Assembly (NCBI GenBank): GCA_964196155.1
Contig: CAXMRP010000065.1
Coordinates: forward strand, 1 to 45,855
Direction of reading: 5' to 3'
Source: CAXMRP01 sp964196155
GTDB taxonomy: Bacteria; Pseudomonadota; Alphaproteobacteria; Rhizobiales; Afifellaceae
Length of the DNA: 45,855 nt
Shown: positions 25,370-33,406 of the stretch, piece after piece
How the letters are laid out: each line of letters starts with the position of its first letter
How positions within the stretch are numbered: the first letter of the stretch is position 1
Position numbers and translations under genes: made by a program
The notes under the pieces: generated by a model
The model's input: the letters and a program-made list of their open reading frames with translations, nothing else
Database searches by the model: none
Told to the model about the DNA's origin: nothing

Positions 25370-25461
25370 AGGCTGCCTTTCTTTGTCTCACGTGACCTGC
25401 CGGCGCGGAGCCTCGTCGACCTTCGGCCCGGTGCCGCAGGCGCGGATCGGGAAAGAAAGGC
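25370..25461 (-). promoter_or_regulatory. rpsF leader with Shine-Dalgarno-sequestering stem
   Basis: In the minus-strand transcript GCCUUUCUUU (25461-25452) is perfectly complementary to AAAGAAAGGC (25384-25375), which contains the rpsF ribosome-binding site six bases before the ATG. The 67 bases between can fold into a GC-rich hairpin: CCUGC-GGC pairs with GCC-G-GCAGG and GGGCC with GGCUC, leaving an internal loop with ACC opposite CGC and nearby CCG triplets. Known rpsF leaders in many bacteria contain a hairpin with a CCG bulge bound by the bS6:bS18 dimer, giving autogenous control. Equivalence is an inference; the complementarity is seen directly. Confidence 0.6.
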
Positions 25462-25522
25462 ATGGACGGTCAGTTAAGAGCGGAGACACAGGAAGCCGGA
25501 TTGCTTGCCAATCCTGCCGGAA

Positions 25523-25551
25523 ATTCAGATTTTTTGATGTTTGATCTGAAT
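25523..25551 (-). other. 8-base perfect inverted repeat upstream of rpsF
   Basis: ATTCAGAT (25523-25530) and ATCTGAAT (25544-25551) surround a T-rich 13-base loop. It lies inside the predicted rpsF transcript, about 155 bases before its ATG. AT-rich arms make it more likely a protein-binding site or a weak hairpin than a terminator. Confidence 0.3.
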
Positions 25552-25598
25552 ACCCGACCTTCCGTTCAGCCCCCGGCCAAAGCCGGTCACGGAGCGGC

Positions 25599-25626
25599 TA
25601 TATACGGTAAATCGGCACAAACGCAA
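25599..25626 (-). promoter_or_regulatory. Candidate promoter for rpsF-rpsR-rplI
   Basis: On the minus strand TTGCGT (25626-25621) and TATATA (25604-25599) are 16 bases apart. It would give a leader of roughly 220 bases that includes the sequestering stem. This belongs to a 431-base gene-free divergent gap (25370-25800); the fabD-proximal part (25627-25800) holds a TTGACT at about 25677 but no matching -10 box, and I see no gene in it. Confidence 0.35.
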
Positions 25627-25800
25627 GCGCGCCGCTGTCCGCAATGCAAACCGTATGACGATGCACGATCAAATTCTTGACTTTTGGGGGTCGCCCGTGG
25701 TTCCTCGCCGGCGCAATCAGTTGGCCGTTGTAATGTGTTCGCCAAGCCGCAGGCCCAGCCACTAACCAGCCGGTCTGGTGCAAGTTCCAAGGCATATTTC

Positions 25801-26757
25801 ATGACATCAAAATCACCAAATGCATTTGTTTTTCCCGGGCAGGGCAGTCAGGCCGTCGCAATGGGCAAGGATCTTGCCGACGCCTACCCGCAAGCCCGTG
25901 CCGTCTTTCAGGAAGTCGATGATGCGCTGGGCGAAGCTCTTTCCACCATCATCTGGGAGGGTCCGGAAAGCGAATTGACGCTCACTCGCAATGCCCAGCC
26001 GGCTTTGATGGCGGTGTCTATCGCCACATTGCGGGTGCTGGAATCACGTGGCGTCACTGTCGCCAACTCGGCCGCCTGTGTCGCCGGTCATTCGCTGGGC
26101 GAATATTCAGCACTGACCGCCGCCGGATCGATCAGGGTTGCCGATACCGCGCGGCTGTTGCGGATTCGCGGCGATGCCATGCAAGATGCAGTTGCCGTGG
26201 GTGATGGCGCCATGGCGGCCATACTCGGCCTCGATCTGGTCGACGTCATCGAGGTCGCCCAGAGCGCCAGCCAGGGCGAAGTCTGTGCCGCCGCCAACGA
26301 CAACGCATCGGGACAAGTCGTCGTGTCCGGTGTCAGGGCAGCGGTCGAACGGGCGCTCGATATTGCCCGCGCCCGCGGCGCCAAACGGGCCATCCTTTTG
26401 CCCGTAAGTGCCCCGTTCCATTGCAGCCTGATGGGGCCGGCCGCCGATATCATGGCCGATGCGCTGGCCGCCGTTTCGATCGAAGCACCGGTTGTTCCGG
26501 TGATATCCAATGTGTCGGCAGCGCCGGTGAGCGATCCGGCCGCCATTCGCCAGCATCTGGTCGAACAGGTGACCGGCATGGTGCGCTGGCGTGAATCGGT
26601 GCTGTGGATGGCGCAAAATGGTATCACCCGGCTGGTGGAAATCGGCGCCGGAAAGGTGTTGTCAGGCCTTGCCCGGCGGATCGACCGGAGCCTTGAAGCG
26701 GTCAACGCCGGCGGGCCGGCCGATATCGATCGCGTCGTCGAGCAGCTCGGCAGTTAG
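25801..26757 (+). CDS. fabD: Malonyl-CoA:ACP transacylase
   Basis: Loads malonyl groups from CoA onto acyl carrier protein for fatty-acid synthesis. The 318 residues begin NAFVFPGQGSQAVAMG, carry nucleophile Ser98 in AGHSLGEYSA and the catalytic His207 in PVSAPFHCSLM, and end with EIGAGKVLSGLARRI near the C-terminus. The ATG at 25801 is used because the family starts here; an in-frame codon at 25684 would add 39 unrelated residues. It heads the fabD-fabG-acpP-fabF cluster and is divergent from rpsF. Confidence 0.96.
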   Translation: MTSKSPNAFVFPGQGSQAVAMGKDLADAYPQARAVFQEVDDALGEALSTIIWEGPESELTLTRNAQPALMAVSIATLRVLESRGVTVANSAACVAGHSLGEYSALTAAGSIRVADTARLLRIRGDAMQDAVAVGDGAMAAILGLDLVDVIEVAQSASQGEVCAAANDNASGQVVVSGVRAAVERALDIARARGAKRAILLPVSAPFHCSLMGPAADIMADALAAVSIEAPVVPVISNVSAAPVSDPAAIRQHLVEQVTGMVRWRESVLWMAQNGITRLVEIGAGKVLSGLARRIDRSLEAVNAGGPADIDRVVEQLGS

Positions 26758-26848
26758 TCGCTCAACACACACTGGGTCCGGGCACCGACAAGTCGTGCCA
26801 CGATCCACACAGCACAGTCGCCACCTGGAAAATTCAAGGAGTATCCCC

Positions 26849-27586
26849 ATGTTCGATCTGACCGGCCGCAAGGCTCTGGTAACCGGCGCCAGCGGTGGCA
26901 TCGGCGGCGCCATCGCCCGCGCCCTTCATGAACGCGGCGCCACCGTCGCCCTGTCGGGAACACGCGAAGATGCACTGGCAAGCGTCGCCGCAGACTTGGG
27001 CGAGCGGGTTGAAATCTGCCCGGCCGATCTGTCTGATCCCGACAGCGTCGATCAGCTGGTGCCCCAGGCCGAAGAGGCGATGGGTGGCATCGATATCCTG
27101 GTCAATAATGCCGGCCTGACCCGCGACGGCCTTTCCATGCGCATGAGCGATGCGGACTGGGATCTGGTCATCCGGGTTAATCTGGAGGCGGCCTTCCGCC
27201 TGTCTCGCACGGCGCTGCGGATCATGATGCGCCAGCGCTTTGGCAGGCTGATCGGCATTACTTCGGTTGTCGGCGTCACCGGCAATGCCGGCCAGGCCAA
27301 CTACGCAGCCTCGAAAGCCGGCATGATCGGCCTGATGAAATCTCTGGCCCACGAAGTGGCAAGCCGGGGCGTGACCGCCAATTGCATTGCGCCCGGTTTT
27401 ATCACCAGCGCCATGACCGATGCCCTGAATGAAAAGCAGCGCGATACGATTATGGCGAACATCCCGGCACGTCGTTTGGGTACCGCCGACGAGATCGCCG
27501 CCGGCGCTGTATTTCTGGCCAGTGATGAGGCGGCCTACGTCACCGGGCAGACCCTTCACATCAACGGCGGGATGGCCATGATCTAA
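26849..27586 (+). CDS. fabG: 3-oxoacyl-ACP reductase
   Basis: NADPH-dependent ketoreductase of fatty-acid elongation. The 245 residues show TGASGGIG (12-19), NNAG (86-89), Asn111 and the catalytic Ser139, Tyr152, Lys156 (YAASKAG), and end with the FabG-type YVTGQTLHINGGMAM. The start is the ATG at 26849, preceded by AAGGAG seven bases upstream, the strongest ribosome-binding site in this cluster. The frame is open further upstream into fabD in another frame, which is not coding. 91 bases separate it from fabD. Confidence 0.96.
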   Translation: MFDLTGRKALVTGASGGIGGAIARALHERGATVALSGTREDALASVAADLGERVEICPADLSDPDSVDQLVPQAEEAMGGIDILVNNAGLTRDGLSMRMSDADWDLVIRVNLEAAFRLSRTALRIMMRQRFGRLIGITSVVGVTGNAGQANYAASKAGMIGLMKSLAHEVASRGVTANCIAPGFITSAMTDALNEKQRDTIMANIPARRLGTADEIAAGAVFLASDEAAYVTGQTLHINGGMAMI

Positions 27587-27786
27587 ACCAAATGACAGAG
27601 GCGAAACAGGCTGTTTAGCCGTTCTGGTCAAGCCGGTCGAAACATGGTAACGGACCGCCGACTTGCCTACGCGCGATTGCCTCATCGGACAGTTTTTGAT
27701 GCAAATCCGGCACGCCGTGCGGGCAGGGCGGCCGAGGCACCGATATTAAAATGCAACGCACCGGTTGCCGAAACAGGGAAAGTAAT

Positions 27787-28029
27787 ATGAGCGAATCCAG
27801 CATTGAAGATCGCGTCAAGAAAATCGTGATCGAGCATCTCGGCGTTGAAACCGAAAAAGTGGCGAAGGACGCCAGCTTTATCGATGATTTGGGCGCCGAC
27901 AGCCTCGATACGGTCGAATTGGTTATGGCGTTTGAAGAAGAATTCGGTGTCGAGATTCCCGACGATGCGGCCGAGACCATTTTGACCGTGGGTGACGCGG
28001 TCCGCTTTCTGGAAAAAAGCGCCAGCTAG
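27787..28029 (+). CDS. acpP: Acyl carrier protein
   Basis: Small acidic carrier whose Ser39 in GADSLDTVEL receives 4'-phosphopantetheine and then the growing acyl chain. The 80 residues are the standard length and sequence (IEDRVKKIVIEHLGV, FIDDLGADSLD, EEEFGVEIPDDAAE). The ATG at 27787 is chosen over an in-frame upstream codon at 27751 for family agreement and because AGGGAAAG lies just before it. The 200-base gap after fabG contains an AT-rich TATTAAAAT at about 27744 that could be a -10 region, but no convincing -35 was seen. Confidence 0.97.
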   Translation: MSESSIEDRVKKIVIEHLGVETEKVAKDASFIDDLGADSLDTVELVMAFEEEFGVEIPDDAAETILTVGDAVRFLEKSAS

Positions 28030-28077
28030 CCATCTTGCATTGCAGGCCTCGCTTCCGGGTGTTCGGGATTACATAAT

Positions 28078-29343
28078 ATGAGACGGGTCGTCATAACCGG
28101 CTTGGGCATGGTTTCTCCTCTGGCCAACGGTGCCGAGGCCACATGGTCACGGCTTCTGGCCGGCGAAAGCGGAGCCGGCCGGGTCACCAATTTCAAGGTG
28201 GACGATATTGCCTGCCAGATCGCCTGCCAGATCCCGCGCGGAGATGGCACCGACGGCACTTTCAATCCGGACGACTGGATGGCGCCGAAGGAACAGCGAA
28301 AAGTCGATGAATTCATCGTCTACGCTGTGGCCGCCGCCACCCAGGCGCTGGACGACGCCGATTGGCATCCTGACGCCCATGAAGACCAGATCCGGTCCGG
28401 TGTCCTGATTGGATCGGGTATCGGCGGCATTTCCGGCATCGTCGAGGCCGGCGCACTGTTGGCCGAACGCGGACCGCGCCGAATTTCACCATTCTTCATT
28501 CCCGGCCGCCTGATCAATCTGGCGTCCGGCCATGTGTCCATTCAGCACCAGTTGAAAGGCCCGAACCATTCCGTGGTTACAGCCTGTTCGACTGGTGCCC
28601 ACGCGGTCGGCGACGCCGCCCGGTTGATCGCACTGGGCGATGCCGATGTCATGGTGGCCGGTGGCACCGAATCACCGATCAGCCGGATCAGCCTGGCCGG
28701 ATTTGCCGCTTGCCGGGCGTTGTCCACAGCCTTTAACGACAATCCGACTGCCGGCTCGCGGCCCTATGACCGCGACCGCGACGGGTTCGTCATGGGCGAA
28801 GGTGCCGGAATTGTCGTGCTGGAGGATCTGGATCACGCACTGGCGCGGGGCGCAAAAATCTATGCCGAAGTCATCGGCTACGGCATGTCCGGCGATGCCT
28901 ATCACATCACATCGCCGGCTGAAGATGGCGATGGCGCCTATCGGTGCATGACGGCCGCCTTGAATCGGGCCGGGCTTGCGGCTTCGGATGTCGATTATGT
29001 CAACGCCCACGGCACATCCACGCCGATGGGCGACGAGATCGAGTTGCGGGCGATCGAGCGATTGCTTGGCGATGCCGCCGCTGACACCACCATGTCATCG
29101 ACAAAATCGGCCATCGGCCACCTTCTGGGGGCCGCCGGTTCGGTCGAGACAATATTCTCGGTGCTGGCCATTCGCGACAACATTGTTCCGCCGACGCTCA
29201 ACCTCGACAATCCATCGGTTGAAACGCCCATCGACCTGGTGCCGCACAAGGCCAAGGAGATGCCGGTCAATGTGGCGCTGTCCAATTCTTTCGGATTTGG
29301 CGGCACCAATGCCTCGCTGGTGTTCCGGTCGTTTGACGGTTAG
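28078..29343 (+). CDS. fabF: 3-oxoacyl-ACP synthase II
   Basis: Condensing enzyme that elongates acyl-ACP with malonyl-ACP. The 421 residues contain nucleophile Cys170 in VTACSTGAHAVGDA and catalytic His311 (NAHGTSTPMGD) and His348 (KSAIGHLLGAAG), the Cys-His-His triad of KAS II. The C-terminus SNSFGFGGTNASLVF is typical. It begins 48 bases after acpP. An alphaproteobacterial insertion around residues 44-70 (including IPRGDGTDGTFNPDDWM) is present. The 234 bases after the stop up to mltG hold no gene and no intrinsic terminator. Confidence 0.97.
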   Translation: MRRVVITGLGMVSPLANGAEATWSRLLAGESGAGRVTNFKVDDIACQIACQIPRGDGTDGTFNPDDWMAPKEQRKVDEFIVYAVAAATQALDDADWHPDAHEDQIRSGVLIGSGIGGISGIVEAGALLAERGPRRISPFFIPGRLINLASGHVSIQHQLKGPNHSVVTACSTGAHAVGDAARLIALGDADVMVAGGTESPISRISLAGFAACRALSTAFNDNPTAGSRPYDRDRDGFVMGEGAGIVVLEDLDHALARGAKIYAEVIGYGMSGDAYHITSPAEDGDGAYRCMTAALNRAGLAASDVDYVNAHGTSTPMGDEIELRAIERLLGDAAADTTMSSTKSAIGHLLGAAGSVETIFSVLAIRDNIVPPTLNLDNPSVETPIDLVPHKAKEMPVNVALSNSFGFGGTNASLVFRSFDG

Positions 29344-29548
29344 CGCCAGGCATTCTGGCATGGGCTGCCCAACGTGACGCCACATATACTTATCGATTAC
29401 CGCCGCCGCCTTACCACGGCGCAATTTTCTCCAAGCCGGGATAGATCGCCACCTGTGTTGATCACGCGTGCCCGGCGCGTTACACCGGTTCGCAATCGCG
29501 AGCCCAATCCATTCGCGGCAACGCACTGTGGTGCTTGTCCGCCCCGCG

Positions 29549-29566
29549 CCTGACAAAGGCGTCAGG
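29549..29566 (+). promoter_or_regulatory. Hairpin covering the mltG ribosome-binding site
   Basis: CCTGAC (29549-29554) and GTCAGG (29561-29566) form a perfect six-pair stem with loop AAAGGC. The AGGA that serves mltG (29564-29567) is inside the 3' arm, ten bases before the ATG, so folding would hide it. Confidence 0.4.
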
Positions 29567-29577
29567 ACCGTTCAGCA

Positions 29578-30867
29578 ATGAGCAAGAATCGATCTCCAGA
29601 AGATTTTATCGATACCGGATTGCAGGTCGATCGGGATTTGGTCGCCGATTCCGGCCTGGAACCAGGCCAAGAGCCAGGCATTGTCTATGACATCGATGAG
29701 CCGGGCGAGGCCGTGACTGCCCGCCGCCGGATAAGCCCGCGCAGCCCCCGTCAGGCGATCCAGCCCGAACCAGCAGCGCCACCGCCTGCGCCCTCGCGCC
29801 GCGCCCGTCATCCGATGGTAATCGTGCTCAATTTCTTTCTGATGACCATGGTGATAGTTCTGGGTGCGGTTGGTGCCGGGCTATATATCGGCAAGAGCAA
29901 ATTTGATGCGCCCGGCCCGCTGGCGGAAAATCGCTCCGTGGTCATTCCGCGTGGCGCCACCGTTGGGCAGATCGGCGAACTTCTCAAACGCACGAATGTT
30001 ATCGCCAACGACTACATTTTTTCCGGTGCCGTGCGTCTCCACAAGTCCGAAGAGAAATTGAAGGCCGGTGAATATCTGTTCGAGCCGGGCGCCAGCATGC
30101 GCCAGGTGATGGAGATATTGACGTCGGGCCGGGCAATCCTGCACGCGGTAACCGTCCCCGAAGGCCTGACGGTCCTCAAAGTCGCCGAGCGGTTGCAGGG
30201 CGATGCGATCCTGGTTGGCGAAATTGGCACCTTGCCGGCGGAAGGCGAATTACTGCCCGAGACCTACAAGTTTACGCGTGGCGCAACACGCCAGCAAATG
30301 CTTGACCAAATGCGGCGCGCTCGCGACCGGGTGCTGGAAGATATCTGGGCACGGCGCAGCGCCGACTTGCCGATCACCACCAAGCAGGAATTCGTCACAC
30401 TGGCCTCGATTGTGGAAAAAGAGACCGGCCGGGCCGACGAGCGCCCCCGTGTTGCTTCGGTTTTCATCAACCGGCTGCGCCGGGGCATGCGGTTGCAATC
30501 TGATCCGACCATCATATACGGCCTGTTTGGCGGCGCCGGAAAACCGCCGGATCGCCCGCTCTATCGTTCCGATATCGAAAAGGCGACGCCCTATAATACC
30601 TATGTCATCGACGGTTTGCCGCCGGGCCCGATTGCCAATCCGGGACGCGCCGCGCTGGAAGCCGTCGCAAATCCGTCACGAACCAGTGATCTTTATTTTG
30701 TCGCCGACGGCAGTGGCGGTCACGCTTTTGCCGAAACGCTGGATGAGCACAATCGCAATGTCGCCAGATGGCGCAGCATTGAGGCAGCCCGCAAGGCTGG
30801 AAATGGGGCGAATGATGCAAACAATGCCAATGGTGGTACGGCCGGAACCGGCGGTGGCACTCAGTAA
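29578..30867 (+). CDS. mltG: Endolytic murein transglycosylase MltG
   Basis: Inner-membrane lytic transglycosylase that cuts nascent glycan strands and sets their length. The 429 residues start with about 78 hydrophilic, Pro/Arg-rich cytoplasmic residues, then one membrane helix (about 80-104), a LysM-like region (about 115-195) and the YceG catalytic domain with the expected catalytic Glu280 in ASIVEKETGR, followed by VASVFINRLRRGMRLQSDPT and YNTYVIDGLPPGPIANPG. The C-terminal 30 residues are Asn/Gly/Ala/Thr repeats. The cytoplasmic N-terminal extension is long compared with E. coli MltG. Gene order fabF-mltG-yicC-gmk is typical of Rhizobiales. Confidence 0.95.
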   Translation: MSKNRSPEDFIDTGLQVDRDLVADSGLEPGQEPGIVYDIDEPGEAVTARRRISPRSPRQAIQPEPAAPPPAPSRRARHPMVIVLNFFLMTMVIVLGAVGAGLYIGKSKFDAPGPLAENRSVVIPRGATVGQIGELLKRTNVIANDYIFSGAVRLHKSEEKLKAGEYLFEPGASMRQVMEILTSGRAILHAVTVPEGLTVLKVAERLQGDAILVGEIGTLPAEGELLPETYKFTRGATRQQMLDQMRRARDRVLEDIWARRSADLPITTKQEFVTLASIVEKETGRADERPRVASVFINRLRRGMRLQSDPTIIYGLFGGAGKPPDRPLYRSDIEKATPYNTYVIDGLPPGPIANPGRAALEAVANPSRTSDLYFVADGSGGHAFAETLDEHNRNVARWRSIEAARKAGNGANDANNANGGTAGTGGGTQ

Positions 30868-30930
30868 ACGCGGCCAGGTTTCCGGTTGCCGAACCCTGAT
30901 GAAGGGCGGCACACGGCCGGCCATGGCACC

Positions 30931-31830
30931 ATGACTGCGTCCGCAACTACCCCGTCCAGCATGACCGGCTATGCCCGGGTGGATATCATTGCCGACGAGG
31001 TCGCATTCACCTGGGAGTTGAAGACCGTCAATAGCCGCGGCCTTGAAGTGCGCTTCCGGTTGCCAGCCGGGTTCGACGGTCTGGAGCCGCAATTGCGGGC
31101 CTTGGCACGCGACGCACTCACCAGAGGTAGCTGCCAGTTTGCCCTTCATGCCGGACGCAGCGCTACCGGCCCCTTGTTGCGGCTCAACGAAGGGGCGCTG
31201 ACGCTAGTGGTTGCCGCTGCCCAGCGCCTTGCCGACGTCAACGGCATTGGCGAACCTACGGCAGACGGCATTCTGGCTATTCGTGGTGTGTTGGAGGAAT
31301 CTGGCCGCACGGATCTGGATACCCTGTCCGATGCCGGACGAAAGGCAATTGTGGACGGCTTTGGCGAGGCGCTCAACAGCCTGATTGCCTCGCGCCGCGA
31401 AGAAGGCCAACGCATTGCACCAGTGCTGGACACCATGGCCGGCACGATCTCGCAAAAAACGGCTGCCGCCGAAGAACTGGCCGGCCAGGCAGTGGACGGT
31501 CTAAAAACCCGCATTGCCGAACAGGTTGCCTTGCTGGCCGACAACGGCGATTTCGACAGTGATCGTCTCCACACCGAAGCCGTGGCGCTGGCCATCAAGG
31601 CGGATATCCGAGAGGAAATCGACCGGTTGAAAGGCCACGCCGCCGCCGTCGCCGAACGGCTGGCCAGCGGCGAGGCAATTGGCCGCCGGCTCGATTTTCT
31701 GGCCCAGGAAATGAACCGCGAGGCCAACACCATTTGTTCCAAGGCCCACGAGCGCGCGATGACAGCAATCGGTCTGGATCTGAAAACCGAGATCGACCGG
31801 TTTCGCGAACAGGCGCAAAATATCGAATGA
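30931..31830 (+). CDS. YicC-family endoribonuclease
   Basis: A 299-residue member of the YicC/YloC family; E. coli YicC has been described as an endoribonuclease affecting small RNA decay. The N-terminal SMTGYARV is the family signature, and the C-terminal domain ends with the very conserved LDFLAQEMNREANTICSKA followed by KTEIDRFREQAQNIE. The ATG at 30931 is preferred; an in-frame codon at 30886 would add 15 residues with no family support. The stop overlaps the gmk ATG by four bases, so YicC and Gmk are coupled, as in many bacteria. Confidence 0.92.
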   Translation: MTASATTPSSMTGYARVDIIADEVAFTWELKTVNSRGLEVRFRLPAGFDGLEPQLRALARDALTRGSCQFALHAGRSATGPLLRLNEGALTLVVAAAQRLADVNGIGEPTADGILAIRGVLEESGRTDLDTLSDAGRKAIVDGFGEALNSLIASRREEGQRIAPVLDTMAGTISQKTAAAEELAGQAVDGLKTRIAEQVALLADNGDFDSDRLHTEAVALAIKADIREEIDRLKGHAAAVAERLASGEAIGRRLDFLAQEMNREANTICSKAHERAMTAIGLDLKTEIDRFREQAQNIE

Positions 31831-32564
31831 GCGCAGAACCTGACACGAGGCCGGTTAGCGCCCCCCATACGGATCACGTGCCATTGGCCCGGCGCGGCCT
31901 GATGTTCGTCCTGTCCTCGCCCTCGGGAGCCGGAAAATCAACGCTCGCCCGCCAGTTGTTGGCCGAGGAGACGCAGGTAGAATTGTCCGTGTCGGTCACC
32001 ACCCGTGCCCGCCGGTCGAGCGAAATTGACGGCGTGCACTATCATTTTATCGACAGGCAAGAATTTTCCCGCATGGATGAACACGGCGAATTGCTGGAAG
32101 GGGCGCAAGTCCACGGCAACAGCTATGGCACTCCAAAAAAGCCGGTTGAAGCGGCACTGGCGGCCGGCCGTGATGTGCTTTTCGATATCGACTGGCAGGG
32201 CACTGATCAACTCGCCGAAAAAATGCCCGACGATCTGGTTCGGGTTTTTGTCCTGCCCCCCTCGATGCACGAACTGAAGGCCCGGCTTGAGCGCCGCGCC
32301 GAGGACGATGCGGAAACCATTGCCCGCCGGCTCGATGGCGCGCGGTTGGAAATCGAGCAATGGGGCCGCTACGAATATATTATCGTCAATGACGATCTCG
32401 ACGGGACCTTCGCGAAAGTGACCGCAATCCTGCACGCCGAACGCCAACGCCGCGGCCGGGTCATCGGATTACGCCCGTTTGTCAGCCGCCTTCTCGATGA
32501 AGCCGGCAATATCAATCAAACAATGAATCAGGCCTCATCCGATGACGGGTCGCGCGCGCGATAG
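31827..32564 (+). CDS. gmk: Guanylate kinase
   Basis: Converts GMP + ATP to GDP + ADP. The 245 residues have the P-loop SPSGAGKST (31-39), the GMP-binding VSVTTRARRSSEIDGVHYHF, GNSYGTPKKPV and DIDWQGTDQL, all typical. The start is the ATG overlapping the yicC stop; a longer frame from 31734 runs inside yicC and is rejected. About 24 variable residues precede the kinase core, and a 30-residue Asn/Gln/Ser tail follows. The 3' end overlaps the convergent rsmA by 37 bases. Confidence 0.95.
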   Translation: MSAEPDTRPVSAPHTDHVPLARRGLMFVLSSPSGAGKSTLARQLLAEETQVELSVSVTTRARRSSEIDGVHYHFIDRQEFSRMDEHGELLEGAQVHGNSYGTPKKPVEAALAAGRDVLFDIDWQGTDQLAEKMPDDLVRVFVLPPSMHELKARLERRAEDDAETIARRLDGARLEIEQWGRYEYIIVNDDLDGTFAKVTAILHAERQRRGRVIGLRPFVSRLLDEAGNINQTMNQASSDDGSRAR

Positions 32565-33406
32565 CGCCGGGCAAGATCAAGAAAACCCGAGACCGGTATA
32601 TTTTCCGCCCGCAGCGCCGGATCGATACCGCTCGCGGCAAGCACCGGCACGGGGTTTGCCCACAGGGATTTTAGCGAGGATCGCAGCATTTTCCGCCGCT
32701 GCCCGAATGCGGCAGCCGTCACCGCCGACACGATACCGGGCGAAATATCGGCAGCATCCGGTTTCGGGACAAAATGGACCAGTGCCGATTCCACTTTTGG
32801 CGGCGGCGTAAAGGCACGGGCCGGCAGCGAAAGAACCTGACTGACTGAACACCGCCACCCGGCCAGGACCGCCAGCCGGCCATAGGTTTTTGTGCCGGGG
32901 CTTGCGACCAGGCGTTCGGCAACCTCTTTCTGGAACATCAATGTCATGGAATCCCACACCGGCGGCCATGCCGGTACTGATAGCCAGTTCGTGGCAAATG
33001 CTGTGGCGATATTGTAGGGCAGGTTGGCGATTATCCGTGTCGGCATACCGGCGCGCACCAATTCGCCAATGTCGACACCTAGCGCGTCGCCAATCCTGAT
33101 GCTCAAACGCCCCGGCGCGGCGGCGGCAATCTGTTCCAGCGCCGGCAGGGCACGCGCATCGCGCTCGATGACCGTGACATGGGCAGCACCTTCCAGCAGC
33201 AGCGCCCGTGTCAGTCCTCCCGGTCCCGGTCCGATCTCGATGATGTGGCAGCCGTCGATCGCGCCGCCGGCCCGGGCAATTCGCCGGGTCAGATTGAGAT
33301 CCAGAAGGAAATTCTGGCCCAGCGCCTTGCGCGGCGACAAATCATGCGCGTCGATGACATCGCGTAGACGCGGCAAGGCATCCAGAGCCGCGTCAGAACC
33401 GGTCAT
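32528..33406 (-). CDS. rsmA: 16S rRNA dimethyladenosine transferase RsmA
   Basis: Dimethylates two adjacent adenosines in helix 45 of 16S rRNA (KsgA), a late 30S maturation check. The 292 residues contain KALGQNFLLD, the SAM loop IEIGPGPGGLTRALL (56-70), the acidic ERDARALP and the catalytic NLPYN (128-132), and the C-terminal helical lid with FGQRRKMLRSSLKSL. The ATG overlaps the pdxA stop by four bases, the conserved pdxA-rsmA coupling. Its last 37 bases lie antisense to the end of gmk. Confidence 0.96.
   Translation of the reverse strand: MTGSDAALDALPRLRDVIDAHDLSPRKALGQNFLLDLNLTRRIARAGGAIDGCHIIEIGPGPGGLTRALLLEGAAHVTVIERDARALPALEQIAAAAPGRLSIRIGDALGVDIGELVRAGMPTRIIANLPYNIATAFATNWLSVPAWPPVWDSMTLMFQKEVAERLVASPGTKTYGRLAVLAGWRCSVSQVLSLPARAFTPPPKVESALVHFVPKPDAADISPGIVSAVTAAAFGQRRKMLRSSLKSLWANPVPVLAASGIDPALRAENIPVSGFLDLARRYRARDPSSDEA

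Noticed and set aside
25462..25680. 72-codon plus-strand frame in the rpsF-fabD gap
   Set aside because: Its AAAGG is only one base from the ATG and belongs to the rpsF leader stem; no homologous features.
28210..28233. Perfect 12-base tandem repeat in fabF (GCCTGCCAGATC twice)
   Set aside because: The encoded IACQIACQI has the same length as the corresponding LPCKIACQ-type segment I recall from other alphaproteobacterial FabF, so it is probably not an insertion.
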